Shown here: piece after piece, positions 18,376 to 27,162 of the stretch
Layout: each line of letters opens with the position of its first letter
How positions within the stretch are numbered: position 1 is the first letter of the stretch
NCBI RefSeq assembly: GCF_018070025.1
Contig: NZ_JAGPYQ010000002.1
Coordinates: 1,054,001-1,118,000 of the forward strand
Length of the DNA: 64,000 nt
Source of the DNA: Streptomyces liliiviolaceus
Lineage (GTDB): Bacteria; Actinomycetota; Actinomycetes; Streptomycetales; Streptomycetaceae
Direction of reading: 5' to 3'
Translations under genes and position numbers: made by a program
Notes under the pieces: generated by a model
Databases searched by the model: none
What the model saw: the letters and a program-made list of their open reading frames with translations, nothing else
Told to the model about the DNA's origin: nothing

Positions 18376-20022
18376 GTGTACCCGCTGCAAGATTCCGACC
18401 CGACGAACATGGGCCGCTACCGTTTACTGGGACGGCTCGGTTCCGGCGGCATGGGAAGCGTCTACCTCGGCCGCACGCCCGGGGGACGGCCCGCCGCGGT
18501 CAAGGTCATCAACGCCCATCTCCAGTACGACCCGGCGGCGTTGCAGCGCTTCCGCCGTGAGGTGGAGACGCTGGGGACCATCCGCAACGCCTTCACCGCG
18601 GCGCTCATCGACGCCGAGGTGGACAGCCCGCCGTTCTGGATGGCGACCGAGTACGTGCCCGGACCGACGCTGGCCGACGCGGTCGCGGCGGCGGGGCCCT
18701 TCCCGGTCGACCTCGGTCGCGCCGTGCTGGCCGCGCTCGCCGAGGGACTCGCCGACGTCCACGTGCACGGTGTGCTGCACCGGGACATCAAGCCGCAGAA
18801 CGTCATCCTCTCGGCCACGGGCCCCCAGCTCATCGACTTCGGGATCGCCCGCAGCGAGGACATGGCCAACATCACGCAGGTCGGCACCGCGATAGGGACC
18901 CCGGGGTTCATAGCCCCGGAGAGCCTGACCCGCAGCGAGGCGGGTCCGCCGTCCGACGTGTTCGCGCTCGCCGTCACGCTGGCCTACTGCCTCACCGGCC
19001 GTGCGCCGTACGGGCAGGGCTCGCTGGCGACCGTCTCGTACCGCACCGTCCACGAGGAGATGGACCTCGCCGGGGTTCCCCCGGAGATGGCCGAGCTGCT
19101 CGCGCTGTGCGCGCACAAGGACCCGGCGATGCGCCCCGAGCCGCAGCGGATCGTGGAACTGTGCGCCAGCGAGACCGACATCGTGCGGCACCCCGCCTAC
19201 CAGCGGATCATCGCCATGGCGCCCGCCTCGGACCCGACCTCGACGGCGGCCACCGCTGTGGCCTCCGCTCCCGCCTCGCCCGCGCCGCCCGCGTCGCCGT
19301 ACGCACCCACGGAGATCAACTCGGCCACCCCGGCCGGTGCCGCCCCGGCGGTCGCCCCGGCACCGCCGACCGTCGCCCAGACCCGGTTCCTGGCGTCCGC
19401 GCCGCCGACCGGACCGGCCGGCACTCCCCCGCCGGGCAGCCGGCCCCCCTGGTACCGCCGCACCCCGCTCATCGCCGCCGGCGCCGTGGTCACGGTCGCC
19501 GTCGTGGTGGCCGCCGTCTTCGCCCTGCAGGACTCCGGCGCGGACGCCGACGCCAAGGACCCGAAGGGGTCCACGAGCCGTGGCGCATCCCACCGGGACA
19601 CGGCCGACGCCGGCGATCCGGAGGCGAGCAAGGAGCCGGAGGCGAGCGAGGAGCCCGAGAGCCCCGCGCCCCTGCCGGAGACGCTGACGGTCCAGCCCCG
19701 GCGCACCCTGCAGACGGGCGAGTTCCTGCAGACGGCGCACATGAAGCTGATCATGCAGCCGGACGGCAACCTCGTCGCCTACGACGCGGACGACAAGGCC
19801 ACCTGGGCGTCCCTCACCTCCGGCGAGAACTACAAGGCCGTGTTCCAGGAGGACGGCAACCTGGTCGTCTACACCGCCGACGACAAGCCGGTGTGGGCCA
19901 CCAACACGGGATACCCCGACGGAGGAGCCGTCCTCGAACTCCGCGCCGACGGCAGCTTCGCCGTCACGAAGAACGGCCAGGACCTGTTCCTGAGCACCGA
20001 GGACACCACCGAGAAGGGCTGA
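18376..20022 (+). CDS. Membrane Ser/Thr protein kinase with an extracellular bulb-type lectin domain
   Basis: The 548-residue protein has a Hanks-type kinase domain (about 15-275). The glycine loop is GSGGMG (22-27), with Lys43, HRDIKPQN (135-142) and DFG (154-156). A Pro/Ala linker leads to one membrane helix (about 363-384) and an outside region. Its end (about 436-548) is a B-lectin fold with mannose-site motifs QPDGNLVAY (461-469) and QEDGNLVVY (491-499); the third repeat is degenerate. It looks like a sugar-sensing receptor kinase. GTG 18376 has GGAGGG eight bases upstream; a longer in-frame reading from 18223 runs back toward the ARG boxes and is less likely. Confidence 0.88.
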   Translation: MYPLQDSDPTNMGRYRLLGRLGSGGMGSVYLGRTPGGRPAAVKVINAHLQYDPAALQRFRREVETLGTIRNAFTAALIDAEVDSPPFWMATEYVPGPTLADAVAAAGPFPVDLGRAVLAALAEGLADVHVHGVLHRDIKPQNVILSATGPQLIDFGIARSEDMANITQVGTAIGTPGFIAPESLTRSEAGPPSDVFALAVTLAYCLTGRAPYGQGSLATVSYRTVHEEMDLAGVPPEMAELLALCAHKDPAMRPEPQRIVELCASETDIVRHPAYQRIIAMAPASDPTSTAATAVASAPASPAPPASPYAPTEINSATPAGAAPAVAPAPPTVAQTRFLASAPPTGPAGTPPPGSRPPWYRRTPLIAAGAVVTVAVVVAAVFALQDSGADADAKDPKGSTSRGASHRDTADAGDPEASKEPEASEEPESPAPLPETLTVQPRRTLQTGEFLQTAHMKLIMQPDGNLVAYDADDKATWASLTSGENYKAVFQEDGNLVVYTADDKPVWATNTGYPDGGAVLELRADGSFAVTKNGQDLFLSTEDTTEKG

Positions 20023-20041
20023 CCCGCCTTCGCGCCGGGGC

Positions 20042-20079
20042 GGCCCGGGCGGCTGCCGCCGCGCACGGACCGCCCGGCC
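20042..20079. terminator. Stem-loop between convergent kinase and GH51 genes
   Basis: GGCC(C)GGGCGG pairs with CCGCCCGGCC, a 10-bp stem with one bulged C and a 17-base loop, filling the 59-base gap between two convergent stop codons. It could act on both transcripts. No T-tract is present. Confidence 0.55.
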
Positions 20080-20081
20080 GG

Positions 20082-22598
20082 TCACCCCTTCCCGATGCGC
20101 AGGAACGTCACGGAGTTCGCCGGGAAGGTGTACGTGAACTTCCTCGCGACTCCCGAGAAGGTGGACGTGACCGGTGCGACGGCCGTCTCCGTCTCGGTGT
20201 TCACGGCGTCGGGCGCGGCGGCGAGGGTCGTCACCTCGGCCCTCGGGCGGACCTTCGCGCTCCCGAGGTCGACGGCCGTACGGGCGTCCACCGCCTGGGC
20301 GTTGACCACCTTGACGATCAGGTCGCCGGTCTTCTCGTCCTTGGTGACGACCTGCCGGAACGGCTCGGCGGGCTTGTCGTCGGTGAAGCTCCCCCACTCC
20401 TGGCCGTCGAGGTAGAGGGTCACCTGCCGGCCGCGCACCTCGATGTCGATGTCGTAGGCGCGGCCCGTCTCGACCGCCCCGGCCTTGGAGATCAGCGTCG
20501 ACTTGCCGCCGTCCACGGCCTGTTCGACGGCGGACTGGGTGTTGTTCCAGCCGCCCAGGTTCCACCAGTAGTAGTTGCCGGTGTCCTTGACGCCGAACGC
20601 GACGAGGAAGCCCTCCTTGCCCGCCTTCTTGGTGGCCTTCACGTGCACGTCGTAGTCGTGCCAGGCGGGGTCGCCCGCGGAGACCATGGTGTTCTCGGCG
20701 GCCTCGTCGCTCTGCACGTACTGCCCGTCCTGGACGCTCCAGCTGCCGCCGCCCGTGTGGGTCCACTGCGAGGCGTCACCGGAGAAGTCGTCGGCGAGCA
20801 GCTGCGTGCCGTCCGCGCCGGTCACCCGCACGTCGTCGTAGGCGGCGCTCGTCGCCCACGTCGACAGGCCGACCGCGCCCGTGATCGGTCCGTTCAGGGA
20901 CGGTGTGCCGGTCGCGCTCGACGGTACGACCCGGTCGCCGGTGTTGCGCATGAAGAGCTTCTGCACCTCGTAGTTGGCGGAGTTCCAGGAGGCGTGGTTG
21001 TTGAACCAGATCAGGTCCGGGCGCCACTGCACGTAGTCCTCGTTGGCGAGCAGCGGGGCGTACGAGGCGAGCTTCACGACGTCCGCGTTGCGCTCCAGGC
21101 CGGTCATGAACGCCGCTTCGGAGAGGGCGTTCTTGAAGGTGTTGCCCTGGGAGGCGTACTCGCCGAGGAAGACCTTGGGGCCGTTCCTGTCGTACGAGTC
21201 GTAGCGGTCGTTGTTCTGCAGGAACCACTGCGGGCTGTTGTAGTAGTGCTCGTCGACCAGGTCGACGTTCGCCTCCCGGTTGAGCTTCCAGGCCGTGTCG
21301 AAGGTCGAACCGCTGTCGTCGGGGCCGGAGTTGGAGACGACCGTGACGTCCGGGTATTTCGCCTCGATGGCCGCGCGGAACTGCTTGAAGCGCTCGAAGT
21401 ATTCGTTCGGCAGGTTCTCCTCATTGCCGACCGCGAGGTGGGTGAGGCGGAAGGGCTTCGGGTGGCCCATCGCGGCCCGCTTCCCGCCCCATTCACCGGT
21501 CACCGGCCCGTTGGCGAACTCGATGAGGTCCAGGGTGTCCTGGATGTGCCGCTTGAGGAGCGCGTCGTCGTCGACGGCCTGGTTCTGGCCGCAGCCGGTG
21601 ACGAGGGCGGGCACCACGGGCAGCGGCATGGCTCCGATGTCCTCGGAGAACTGGAAGTACTCGTAGTAGCCGAGCCCGTAACTCTGGTTGTAGCCCCAGA
21701 AGTTGGCGTTCGTCGCGCGCTGCTCGACCGGGCCGATCGTGTCCTTCCACTGGTAGGCGCGCTTGCGCTCCCAGCCGGACTCCTCGTCGTACCCCTTCAT
21801 GCTGCCGGTGTTGACGAGGCAGCCGCCCGGGAAGCGGACGAAGCCGGGGTCCAGGGCGGCGATCCTCCCCGCGAGGTCCGCACGCAGGCCGTGGCCCTTG
21901 TACGTGTCGCGCGGGACGAGCGAGATCATGTCGAGCGCGGCCGGGCCGCCCGCCGCGACCGTGAGGCGGCCGGTGGTGCTGGTGCGGGTCGCGGTGAGGC
22001 GTGCCGTGTACTTGGCCCAGCCGCCGCGCGCGGTGACGCGGCGGGCCTGGGCCAGCTCGCCGTCGGCGTCCTGGAGGGTCACCGTGAGGGCGGAGGAGCC
22101 GTCGGCGCGGGCCCATACGGAGAAGTCGTAGGCCTTGCCCGCCTGCACCGAAAGGCCGGTGTTGTAGCCGGAGTTGGTGACGGACGAGCCGGCGCCCAGG
22201 GCGAGGTAGGTGCGGTTGCGGGCGTTCAGGCGGCCTTCGTCGTCCGCGGTCGCCGCGGTACCGGTGGTGGCCCAGGAGGTGAGCGGGGTGTACGAGCGGT
22301 TGTCGGCGGTCGAGTACTCGAACGACCGGTTCTGCACCAGCTCCGCGTACAGGCCGCCGTCCGCGGCCCGGTTGATGTCCTCGAAGAAGACGCCGTACAT
22401 GGTGTCGTCGATCTGCGCGCCCGCGGCCTTCGGGTCGACGGTGATCGCGTAGTCGGCGGCGTCCTGGGCGGCGGCGCTCACGGGTGTGGAGCTCACGGGT
22501 GTGGCGCTCACCGGGGGCGGGACGAGGAAGGAAGCGGCCAGCAGGGTGGTGGCCGTGAGGGCGAGTCTCCAGCGAGTGCGGGTGCGGGCATGTGACAT
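20082..22598 (-). CDS. Secreted alpha-L-arabinofuranosidase, GH51 type, with inserted carbohydrate-binding regions
   Basis: It should release arabinose from arabinan or arabinoxylan outside the cell. The 838 residues begin with a signal peptide (LALTATTLLAASFLVPPPVSA). The GH51 fold follows: VFFEDINRAADGG near 70-82, RFPGGC near 255, acid/base Glu393 in VGNEE and nucleophile Glu480 in FLGEYAS. A CBM-like region occupies about 100-230. A laminin-G or LamGL-like beta-sandwich lies in the C-terminal half (VKATKKAGKEGFLVAFGVKD). The ATG follows GGAGG. The neighbouring lectin kinase is convergent, so no operon links them. Exact specificity is inferred. Confidence 0.88.
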   Translation of the reverse strand: MSHARTRTRWRLALTATTLLAASFLVPPPVSATPVSSTPVSAAAQDAADYAITVDPKAAGAQIDDTMYGVFFEDINRAADGGLYAELVQNRSFEYSTADNRSYTPLTSWATTGTAATADDEGRLNARNRTYLALGAGSSVTNSGYNTGLSVQAGKAYDFSVWARADGSSALTVTLQDADGELAQARRVTARGGWAKYTARLTATRTSTTGRLTVAAGGPAALDMISLVPRDTYKGHGLRADLAGRIAALDPGFVRFPGGCLVNTGSMKGYDEESGWERKRAYQWKDTIGPVEQRATNANFWGYNQSYGLGYYEYFQFSEDIGAMPLPVVPALVTGCGQNQAVDDDALLKRHIQDTLDLIEFANGPVTGEWGGKRAAMGHPKPFRLTHLAVGNEENLPNEYFERFKQFRAAIEAKYPDVTVVSNSGPDDSGSTFDTAWKLNREANVDLVDEHYYNSPQWFLQNNDRYDSYDRNGPKVFLGEYASQGNTFKNALSEAAFMTGLERNADVVKLASYAPLLANEDYVQWRPDLIWFNNHASWNSANYEVQKLFMRNTGDRVVPSSATGTPSLNGPITGAVGLSTWATSAAYDDVRVTGADGTQLLADDFSGDASQWTHTGGGSWSVQDGQYVQSDEAAENTMVSAGDPAWHDYDVHVKATKKAGKEGFLVAFGVKDTGNYYWWNLGGWNNTQSAVEQAVDGGKSTLISKAGAVETGRAYDIDIEVRGRQVTLYLDGQEWGSFTDDKPAEPFRQVVTKDEKTGDLIVKVVNAQAVDARTAVDLGSAKVRPRAEVTTLAAAPDAVNTETETAVAPVTSTFSGVARKFTYTFPANSVTFLRIGKG

Positions 22599-22756
22599 GG
22601 ATCCTCCGCGGCTCTGAGAGGTGTGTGTGCGAGGTGCGTCTACGAGGTGCGTCCAAGAGAGAGTGTGTTCGAGATATCGGACACTGATCAGTACTTCGAA
22701 CGGCAAGATAGGTAGGGGGCAGGATCACGTCAATGGGTTGGACAGGAGAGGCCGCG

Positions 22757-23227
22757 GTGACGGAGGGGATGGCCGGATTCCGGCCGGTGGACGATGTGCT
22801 GGCGTACCTGGCCGGGAGCTGGCGGGTGGAGCGTTCGGTGCGGGATCTCGCGAGCGGGGCGCAGGGCACGTTCCGCGGGGTGACGGTGTTCGAGCGGCTG
22901 GACGGCGGCGGCTCCGGCCCCTCCGAGGGGCTGCTCCACCACGAGTCCGGCACCTTCGTGTGGCAGGGCGTGGCCCGGCCCGCCGAGCGCACCCTCAGGT
23001 TCCTGCCGGACGGCGGGGCGAGCCGGGCCGACGTGCGGTTCGCCGACGGCCGCCCCTTCCACGACCTGGACCTCGCCACCGGCAGGCACGTCACCGACCA
23101 TCCGTGCTCGGCGGACCTCTACCGGGGCGAGTTCACCGTGCGCGACACGGACCGCTGGCGCACGGTGTGGCGCGTGGGCGGCCCCGCCAAGGACCTGGTC
23201 CTCACCACGGACTACACGCGCACCTGA
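22757..23227 (+). CDS. DUF6314 family protein
   Basis: A small cytosolic protein of 156 residues, probably a lipocalin-like beta-barrel. Recurrent motifs are LAGSWRVERSV, LLHHESGTFVWQGVARPAERTLRFLP, FHDLDL and DLYRGEF, which I associate with the uncharacterised DUF6314 family. I chose GTG 22757 because AGGAGAGG lies five bases before it; ATG 22733 is in frame but has no such site. Function is unknown. Confidence 0.7.
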   Translation: MTEGMAGFRPVDDVLAYLAGSWRVERSVRDLASGAQGTFRGVTVFERLDGGGSGPSEGLLHHESGTFVWQGVARPAERTLRFLPDGGASRADVRFADGRPFHDLDLATGRHVTDHPCSADLYRGEFTVRDTDRWRTVWRVGGPAKDLVLTTDYTRT

Positions 23228-23256
23228 CCACGCATACCCGCTGCCCGCGTCACGGA

Positions 23257-23841
23257 CTACACGCGTTCGTACTGGGCGTCGAAGCGCAGGTTCCAGCGGC
23301 CCGCCCAGCCGATGAGGGTGGCCGTCGACAGCGGACGGACGTCGAAGTTCCAGTACGTCGACGGGTGCGACTTCAGGGCGTAGACGAGCGCGGCCCGGAC
23401 GACCGCGGGTTCCGCCACGGCGACGATCCGGCCGCCGTCGTCGGCGGGGCGGGTGTCGAGCCAGCCGCCGACCCGCTGGATGAACTCCGCGAGCGGTTCG
23501 CCGCCGTGGGCCGCGGAGTACGGGTCGGCGAGCCAGGCGTCCACCGCGTCGGGTTCCCGGGCCATCGCCTCGCCGAGGGTCAGACCGCGCCAGCGGCCCA
23601 TGTCGCAGTCCCGCAGCGCCGGCTGGGCCAGCGGCGCGAGACCCAGCGCGTCACCGGTGGCCCGGCTGCGCGGGGTCGGCGAGCAGTAGCGCAGCTCGGC
23701 AGCGGCGAGCGGGACGAGGGCATGGGCGACGCGCTGCACCTCGCCCCAGCCCGCCTGGTCCAGCGGCCGGTCGTCGTCGAAGCGCTCGGCGAGCAACGAG
23801 GAACCGCGGGCGGCGGCGATCAGCGTGACCCGAACATGCAT
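23257..23841 (-). CDS. Histidine-phosphatase-fold protein lacking both catalytic histidines
   Basis: The 194-residue protein has the phosphoglycerate-mutase fold pattern: an N-terminal strand and loop VTLIAAARGSS, then YCSPTPRSRATGDALGL, then CDMGRWRGLTLGE, then VAVAEPAVVRAALVYAL. In active enzymes the first loop reads RHG and the last reads SHG. Here they are ARG and AEP, so the phosphate-accepting His and its partner are Arg12 and Glu. This looks like a pseudo-enzyme or an altered activity. The ATG has no clear ribosome site; a longer start at 23895 is possible. It converges with the DUF6314 gene. Confidence 0.72.
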   Translation of the reverse strand: MHVRVTLIAAARGSSLLAERFDDDRPLDQAGWGEVQRVAHALVPLAAAELRYCSPTPRSRATGDALGLAPLAQPALRDCDMGRWRGLTLGEAMAREPDAVDAWLADPYSAAHGGEPLAEFIQRVGGWLDTRPADDGGRIVAVAEPAVVRAALVYALKSHPSTYWNFDVRPLSTATLIGWAGRWNLRFDAQYERV

Positions 23842-23978
23842 GCGGCGATCGTGAGCGCCGGAACTGCGCTGGTCAAGAGCTGATCGACGGCACACACGGA
23901 ATACTCACGCGAAGGCCCGTACAAAGTTCGTGTACGGCCCACGGACGGAGAATCAGGGCACCGTCGCTCAGGACACCG

Positions 23979-24416
23979 TCATTCGAGGCCCAGTGCCATC
24001 CAGCGGTCGGGCCGGTCGAGCGCCTTGAACCCTAGTTTCTCGTAGACGCCGTGCGCGTCGTGGGTGGCGAGCAGCACGCGGCGCAGGCCGAGGGGGCTCA
24101 GGTGGTCGCGGACTGCGGTGATCAGGGCGGTGCCGAGCCCCTTGCCCCGCGCGGACGGGTCCACGTACACATCGCAGAGCCAGGCGAAGGTGGCCCCGTC
24201 GGTCACCACGCGCGCGTACGCCGCCTGGTCGCCCGAAACCGTCTCGTACGCACCGAAGTTGAGCGATCCGGCCATCGCGCGCTCCTGCTTCTCGCGCGGT
24301 CGGCCGAGCGCCCAGTACGCGTCCTCGGCGAGCCAGCGGTGGACCCGGTCGACGTCGATGCGCGCGGGGTCGGCGGAGATCTCGTAGCCCTCGGGCGGGC
24401 TGGGTATGTCGGTCAT
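23979..24416 (-). CDS. GNAT-family N-acetyltransferase
   Basis: An acetyl-CoA-dependent transferase of 145 residues. The pyrophosphate-binding motif A is VYVDPSARGKGLGTALI and motif B is VYEKLGFKAL. The region before it (FAWLCDVYVDP) is the usual beta-4 strand. The acceptor is unknown. It lies 17 bases downstream of the MocR-type gene in the same direction, so co-transcription is likely. Confidence 0.85.
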   Translation of the reverse strand: MTDIPSPPEGYEISADPARIDVDRVHRWLAEDAYWALGRPREKQERAMAGSLNFGAYETVSGDQAAYARVVTDGATFAWLCDVYVDPSARGKGLGTALITAVRDHLSPLGLRRVLLATHDAHGVYEKLGFKALDRPDRWMALGLE

Positions 24417-24433
24417 GGCGGGAGAGTCGCAGG

Positions 24434-25882
24434 TCAGGCCTCCGCTGTCGAACCGGTTTCGGCGCAGGCCGTGCGCAGCCTGCGGACTCCCTCAGCGATC
24501 TCGGCGGTGCTCGCGACCGCCGCGAAGCTCAGGCGCAGGTGGGCCGCCGGGGGTTCGGCGCTGAAGTACGGGCGGCCCGGGGTGACGGCCACGCCCGCGC
24601 GCAGGGCGGCGGACAGGAGCGCCCACTCGTCCGTTCCGTCGGGCAGCCGCAGCCACAGCTGGTAGCCGCCGGACGGGATGTGCGGCAGGGCGAGTTCGGG
24701 CAGCCGCAGGCGCAGTGCGGCGGCCATGGCGTCGCGCCGGACCCGCAGTTCGGCCGAGACGGCTCGCAGATGGCGGGGCCAGGCGGGCGAGCCGACGAGT
24801 TCGAGGGCCGCCTCCTGGAGCGGTCGCGGTACGAAGAAGGTGTCGACGACCTGGATGGCCCGCAGCCGTTCCAGTACGGGCCCGCGGGCGGCCAGCGCGC
24901 TCACCCGGAAGCTCGGCGAGGTGGCCTTGGTCAGCGAGCAGACGTGCACGACGACTCCGTCGGGGTCGTCCGAGGCCAGCGGTCGCGGCAGCGGCCCGGC
25001 GTCCTCGTGGACGAGCCGTCGTACGAAGTCGTCCTCGACGACGAACGCGCCCGCATCGCGGGCGATCCGCAGCACCTCGCCGCGCCGCTCGGGGGCGAGC
25101 ACCGCGCCGGTCGGGTTCTGGAACAGCGGCTGGCAGACGAAGACACGGGCGCCGGTGGCGCGGAAGGCGTCGGCGAGCAGGGCCGGTTTCACCCCGTCCC
25201 GGTCCACGGGCACGGGCACGGGCCGCAGTCCGGCCGCGCGGGCGATCGCCAGCATGCCGGGGTAGGTGGGTGACTCGACGAGGACCGGGGCGCCGGGCGG
25301 GGCGAGCGCGCGCAGCGCGGTGGTCAGCGCGGACTGGCCGCCGGCGGTGATGAGCACCTCGGCGGCGGTGATGGCGCCGCCGATGCCCCGCGCGAACCAC
25401 TCGCGCAGCTCGGGCAGTCCGTCCACCGGGGGGCGCGCCCAGACGCCCGGGCGGCGGCCCGCCCGGGACAGCGCCGCGGCCATCGCCCGTTCCGGTTGCA
25501 GCGAGGGATGCAGATAGCCGCCGTTGAACTCGATGACACCCGGCGGCGGGGCGGCCAGCGAGACGAGCACGCCCGAGGCGTCCACCGTGCGGGGTACGAG
25601 TTCGGTCGTGGCGTCCGCGCTGAGGGCGACCTCCTGCCAGGAGGTGTCCCCGACGGCGGGACCGGCGGCGCGCGGCGCGGCCCGGAACGCGCCCGCCCCG
25701 GGCCGGGTGACCACCAGGCCTTCGGCGGAGAGCTGGGCCAGTGCCCGGGACACGGTCACGGGGCTCACCCGGAACCGCTCGACGAGTGCGCGACTGGACG
25801 GCAGCTTTCCACCTGGAGAGTAGCGGTCCAGCTCGTCCCGCAGCCGATCGGCCAGATCAGCGACACTGCTACGCTCATGCAT
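24434..25882 (-). CDS. MocR-type regulator (GntR HTH fused to class I aminotransferase)
   Basis: The 482-residue protein has an N-terminal GntR winged helix (about 5-70: SVADLADRLRDELDRYSPGG, then LPSSRALVERFRVSPVTVSR). An aminotransferase-fold domain follows, with VESPTYPGMLAIARAAGLRP and the PLP-lysine region VVHVCSLTKATSPSFRVSAL. Such proteins use PLP to sense an amine or B6 vitamer and usually control a divergent gene, here the EamA transporter. The start is ATG 25882; a much longer in-frame reading crosses the divergent gene and is rejected. A TATTCT -10 box eight bases before the ATG suggests a leaderless mRNA. Confidence 0.88.
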   Translation of the reverse strand: MHERSSVADLADRLRDELDRYSPGGKLPSSRALVERFRVSPVTVSRALAQLSAEGLVVTRPGAGAFRAAPRAAGPAVGDTSWQEVALSADATTELVPRTVDASGVLVSLAAPPPGVIEFNGGYLHPSLQPERAMAAALSRAGRRPGVWARPPVDGLPELREWFARGIGGAITAAEVLITAGGQSALTTALRALAPPGAPVLVESPTYPGMLAIARAAGLRPVPVPVDRDGVKPALLADAFRATGARVFVCQPLFQNPTGAVLAPERRGEVLRIARDAGAFVVEDDFVRRLVHEDAGPLPRPLASDDPDGVVVHVCSLTKATSPSFRVSALAARGPVLERLRAIQVVDTFFVPRPLQEAALELVGSPAWPRHLRAVSAELRVRRDAMAAALRLRLPELALPHIPSGGYQLWLRLPDGTDEWALLSAALRAGVAVTPGRPYFSAEPPAAHLRLSFAAVASTAEIAEGVRRLRTACAETGSTAEA

Positions 25883-25896
25883 GAGAGCAGAGAATA
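25870..25896. promoter_or_regulatory. Divergent leaderless promoters with overlapping start codons
   Basis: The palindrome ATGCAT places an ATG on each strand so that the two start codons share two base pairs (25880-25882 minus, 25881-25883 plus). A plus-strand TACGCT (25870-25875) lies five bases before its ATG. A minus-strand TATTCT (25896 to 25891) lies eight bases before its own. One MocR dimer could therefore cover both promoters. Confidence 0.6.
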
Positions 25897-26870
25897 GCGC
25901 TACCACGCGTACCTCGATAGCGGTGCCCGGCACACCCCGCGCGTCCGGAACATCCCGTGCGCCCGGCACGCCCGGCGGCCCTTCCGGAGGCGTCCGGGAC
26001 GCCGGCCGGCCGGATCCGCGGACCGGGACCCTCATGGCCGCGCTCGGCGTCGTCGCCTTCTCCCTCACCTTTCCCGCCACCGCGTGGGGCCTGGAGGGCT
26101 TCGGCCCCTGGTCACTCGTGGCCGTGCGGAGCCTCCTGGCCGCGATCGTCGCGGGCGGCTGTCTGCTCGCCCTGCGCGTCCCGGTCCCCGGCCGACGGCA
26201 CCGGGCGGGGCTCGCCGTCGTCGCCGCCGGAGTCGTCCTCGGCTTCCCGATGCTCACCACCCTCGCCCTGGAGACGTCGACGACCGCGCACGCCGCGGTC
26301 GTCGTCGGGCTGCTCCCCCTGACGACCGCCCTGTTCTCGGCCCTGCGCGTCGGCACCCGCCCCTCCCGCACCTTCTGGGCGGCGGCGTCCGCGGGCGCCG
26401 CCGTGGTCATCGCGTTCACCGTGCAGCAGAGCGGCGGCGCCCTGAGCAGCGCGGACGCCTACCTCTTCGGCGCCCTGCTGATCTGCGCGGCGGGCTACAC
26501 GGAGGGCGGCCGGCTGGCCCGGGTGATGCCGGGCTGGCAGGTCATCGGCTGGGCGCTGGTCCTGTGTCTGCCGCTCACGGTGCCGGTGGCCGCGATCGCC
26601 CTGGCGTACGAGCCCGTGGAGCTGACCGCGCACAGTGTGACCGGGCTGCTGTGGGTCGCCGTCGGCTCGCAGTTCCTCGGCCTGGTCGTCTGGTACCGCG
26701 GGATGGCCGCGATCGGCATACCGAAGGCCAGTCAGCTGCAGCTGGCCCAGCCGCTGCTCACCCTGGTGTGGTCGGTGCTGCTGCTGGGCGAGCACCTGAC
26801 CCCGGCCGCCCCGCTGACGGCGGCCGCCGTACTCGTCTGCATCGCCGTCACGCAACGGGCCCGGGGCTGA
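25881..26870 (+). CDS. EamA (DMT superfamily) transporter
   Basis: An inner-membrane metabolite exporter of 329 residues with ten predicted helices and two EamA halves (about 50-180 and 190-325). The N-terminal 48 residues are polar and rich in Pro/Gly/Ser/Arg, so the true start could be an internal GTG (25923) or ATG. None of these has a ribosome site, and the leaderless ATG at 25881 best fits the TACGCT box. It is divergent from the MocR regulator. MocR-EamA pairs often export amino acids or B6 vitamers; the substrate here is inferred. Confidence 0.82.
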   Translation: MRAENSATTRTSIAVPGTPRASGTSRAPGTPGGPSGGVRDAGRPDPRTGTLMAALGVVAFSLTFPATAWGLEGFGPWSLVAVRSLLAAIVAGGCLLALRVPVPGRRHRAGLAVVAAGVVLGFPMLTTLALETSTTAHAAVVVGLLPLTTALFSALRVGTRPSRTFWAAASAGAAVVIAFTVQQSGGALSSADAYLFGALLICAAGYTEGGRLARVMPGWQVIGWALVLCLPLTVPVAAIALAYEPVELTAHSVTGLLWVAVGSQFLGLVVWYRGMAAIGIPKASQLQLAQPLLTLVWSVLLLGEHLTPAAPLTAAAVLVCIAVTQRARG

Positions 26871-26963
26871 CCGGTTCGTCCGGTCCGGCCCCAACACGCG
26901 CTACCCGCCGTAGACTTGCGGTCACGAATCGCCACTCCCGTGCGGAACGAGGAGGCCCTACAG

Positions 26964-27161
26964 ATGCAGGCAACCGTAGGCGACCATCTGCTGGTGCACG
27001 GCAGGATCGTCGGGCAGCACGACCGGGTCGCGGAAGTCATCGAAGTGCTCGGACAGCAGGGGAGTCCCCCGTACCGGGTCCGCTTCGAGGACGGTCACGA
27101 GTCCCTGATGTCTCCCGGCCCCGACTGCGTGGTCCAGCACCACGAGGACACTCCCCGCTGA
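26964..27161 (+). CDS. DUF1918 family protein
   Basis: A 65-residue cytosolic protein, a single small beta-barrel with the family pattern VGDHLLVHGRIVG, then AEVIEVLG, then PYRVRFEDGHESLMSPGPDC. The start is ATG 26964, eight bases after GAGGAGG. The function of DUF1918 is not known to me. The stop lies one base before the stop of the convergent hydrolase gene. Confidence 0.85.
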   Translation: MQATVGDHLLVHGRIVGQHDRVAEVIEVLGQQGSPPYRVRFEDGHESLMSPGPDCVVQHHEDTPR

Positions 27162-27162
27162 A

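Noticed and set aside
24434..26419. A 661-residue version of the MocR protein
   Set aside because: The extra N-terminal part is antisense to the EamA transporter and lacks domain sense; the HTH begins right after ATG 25882.
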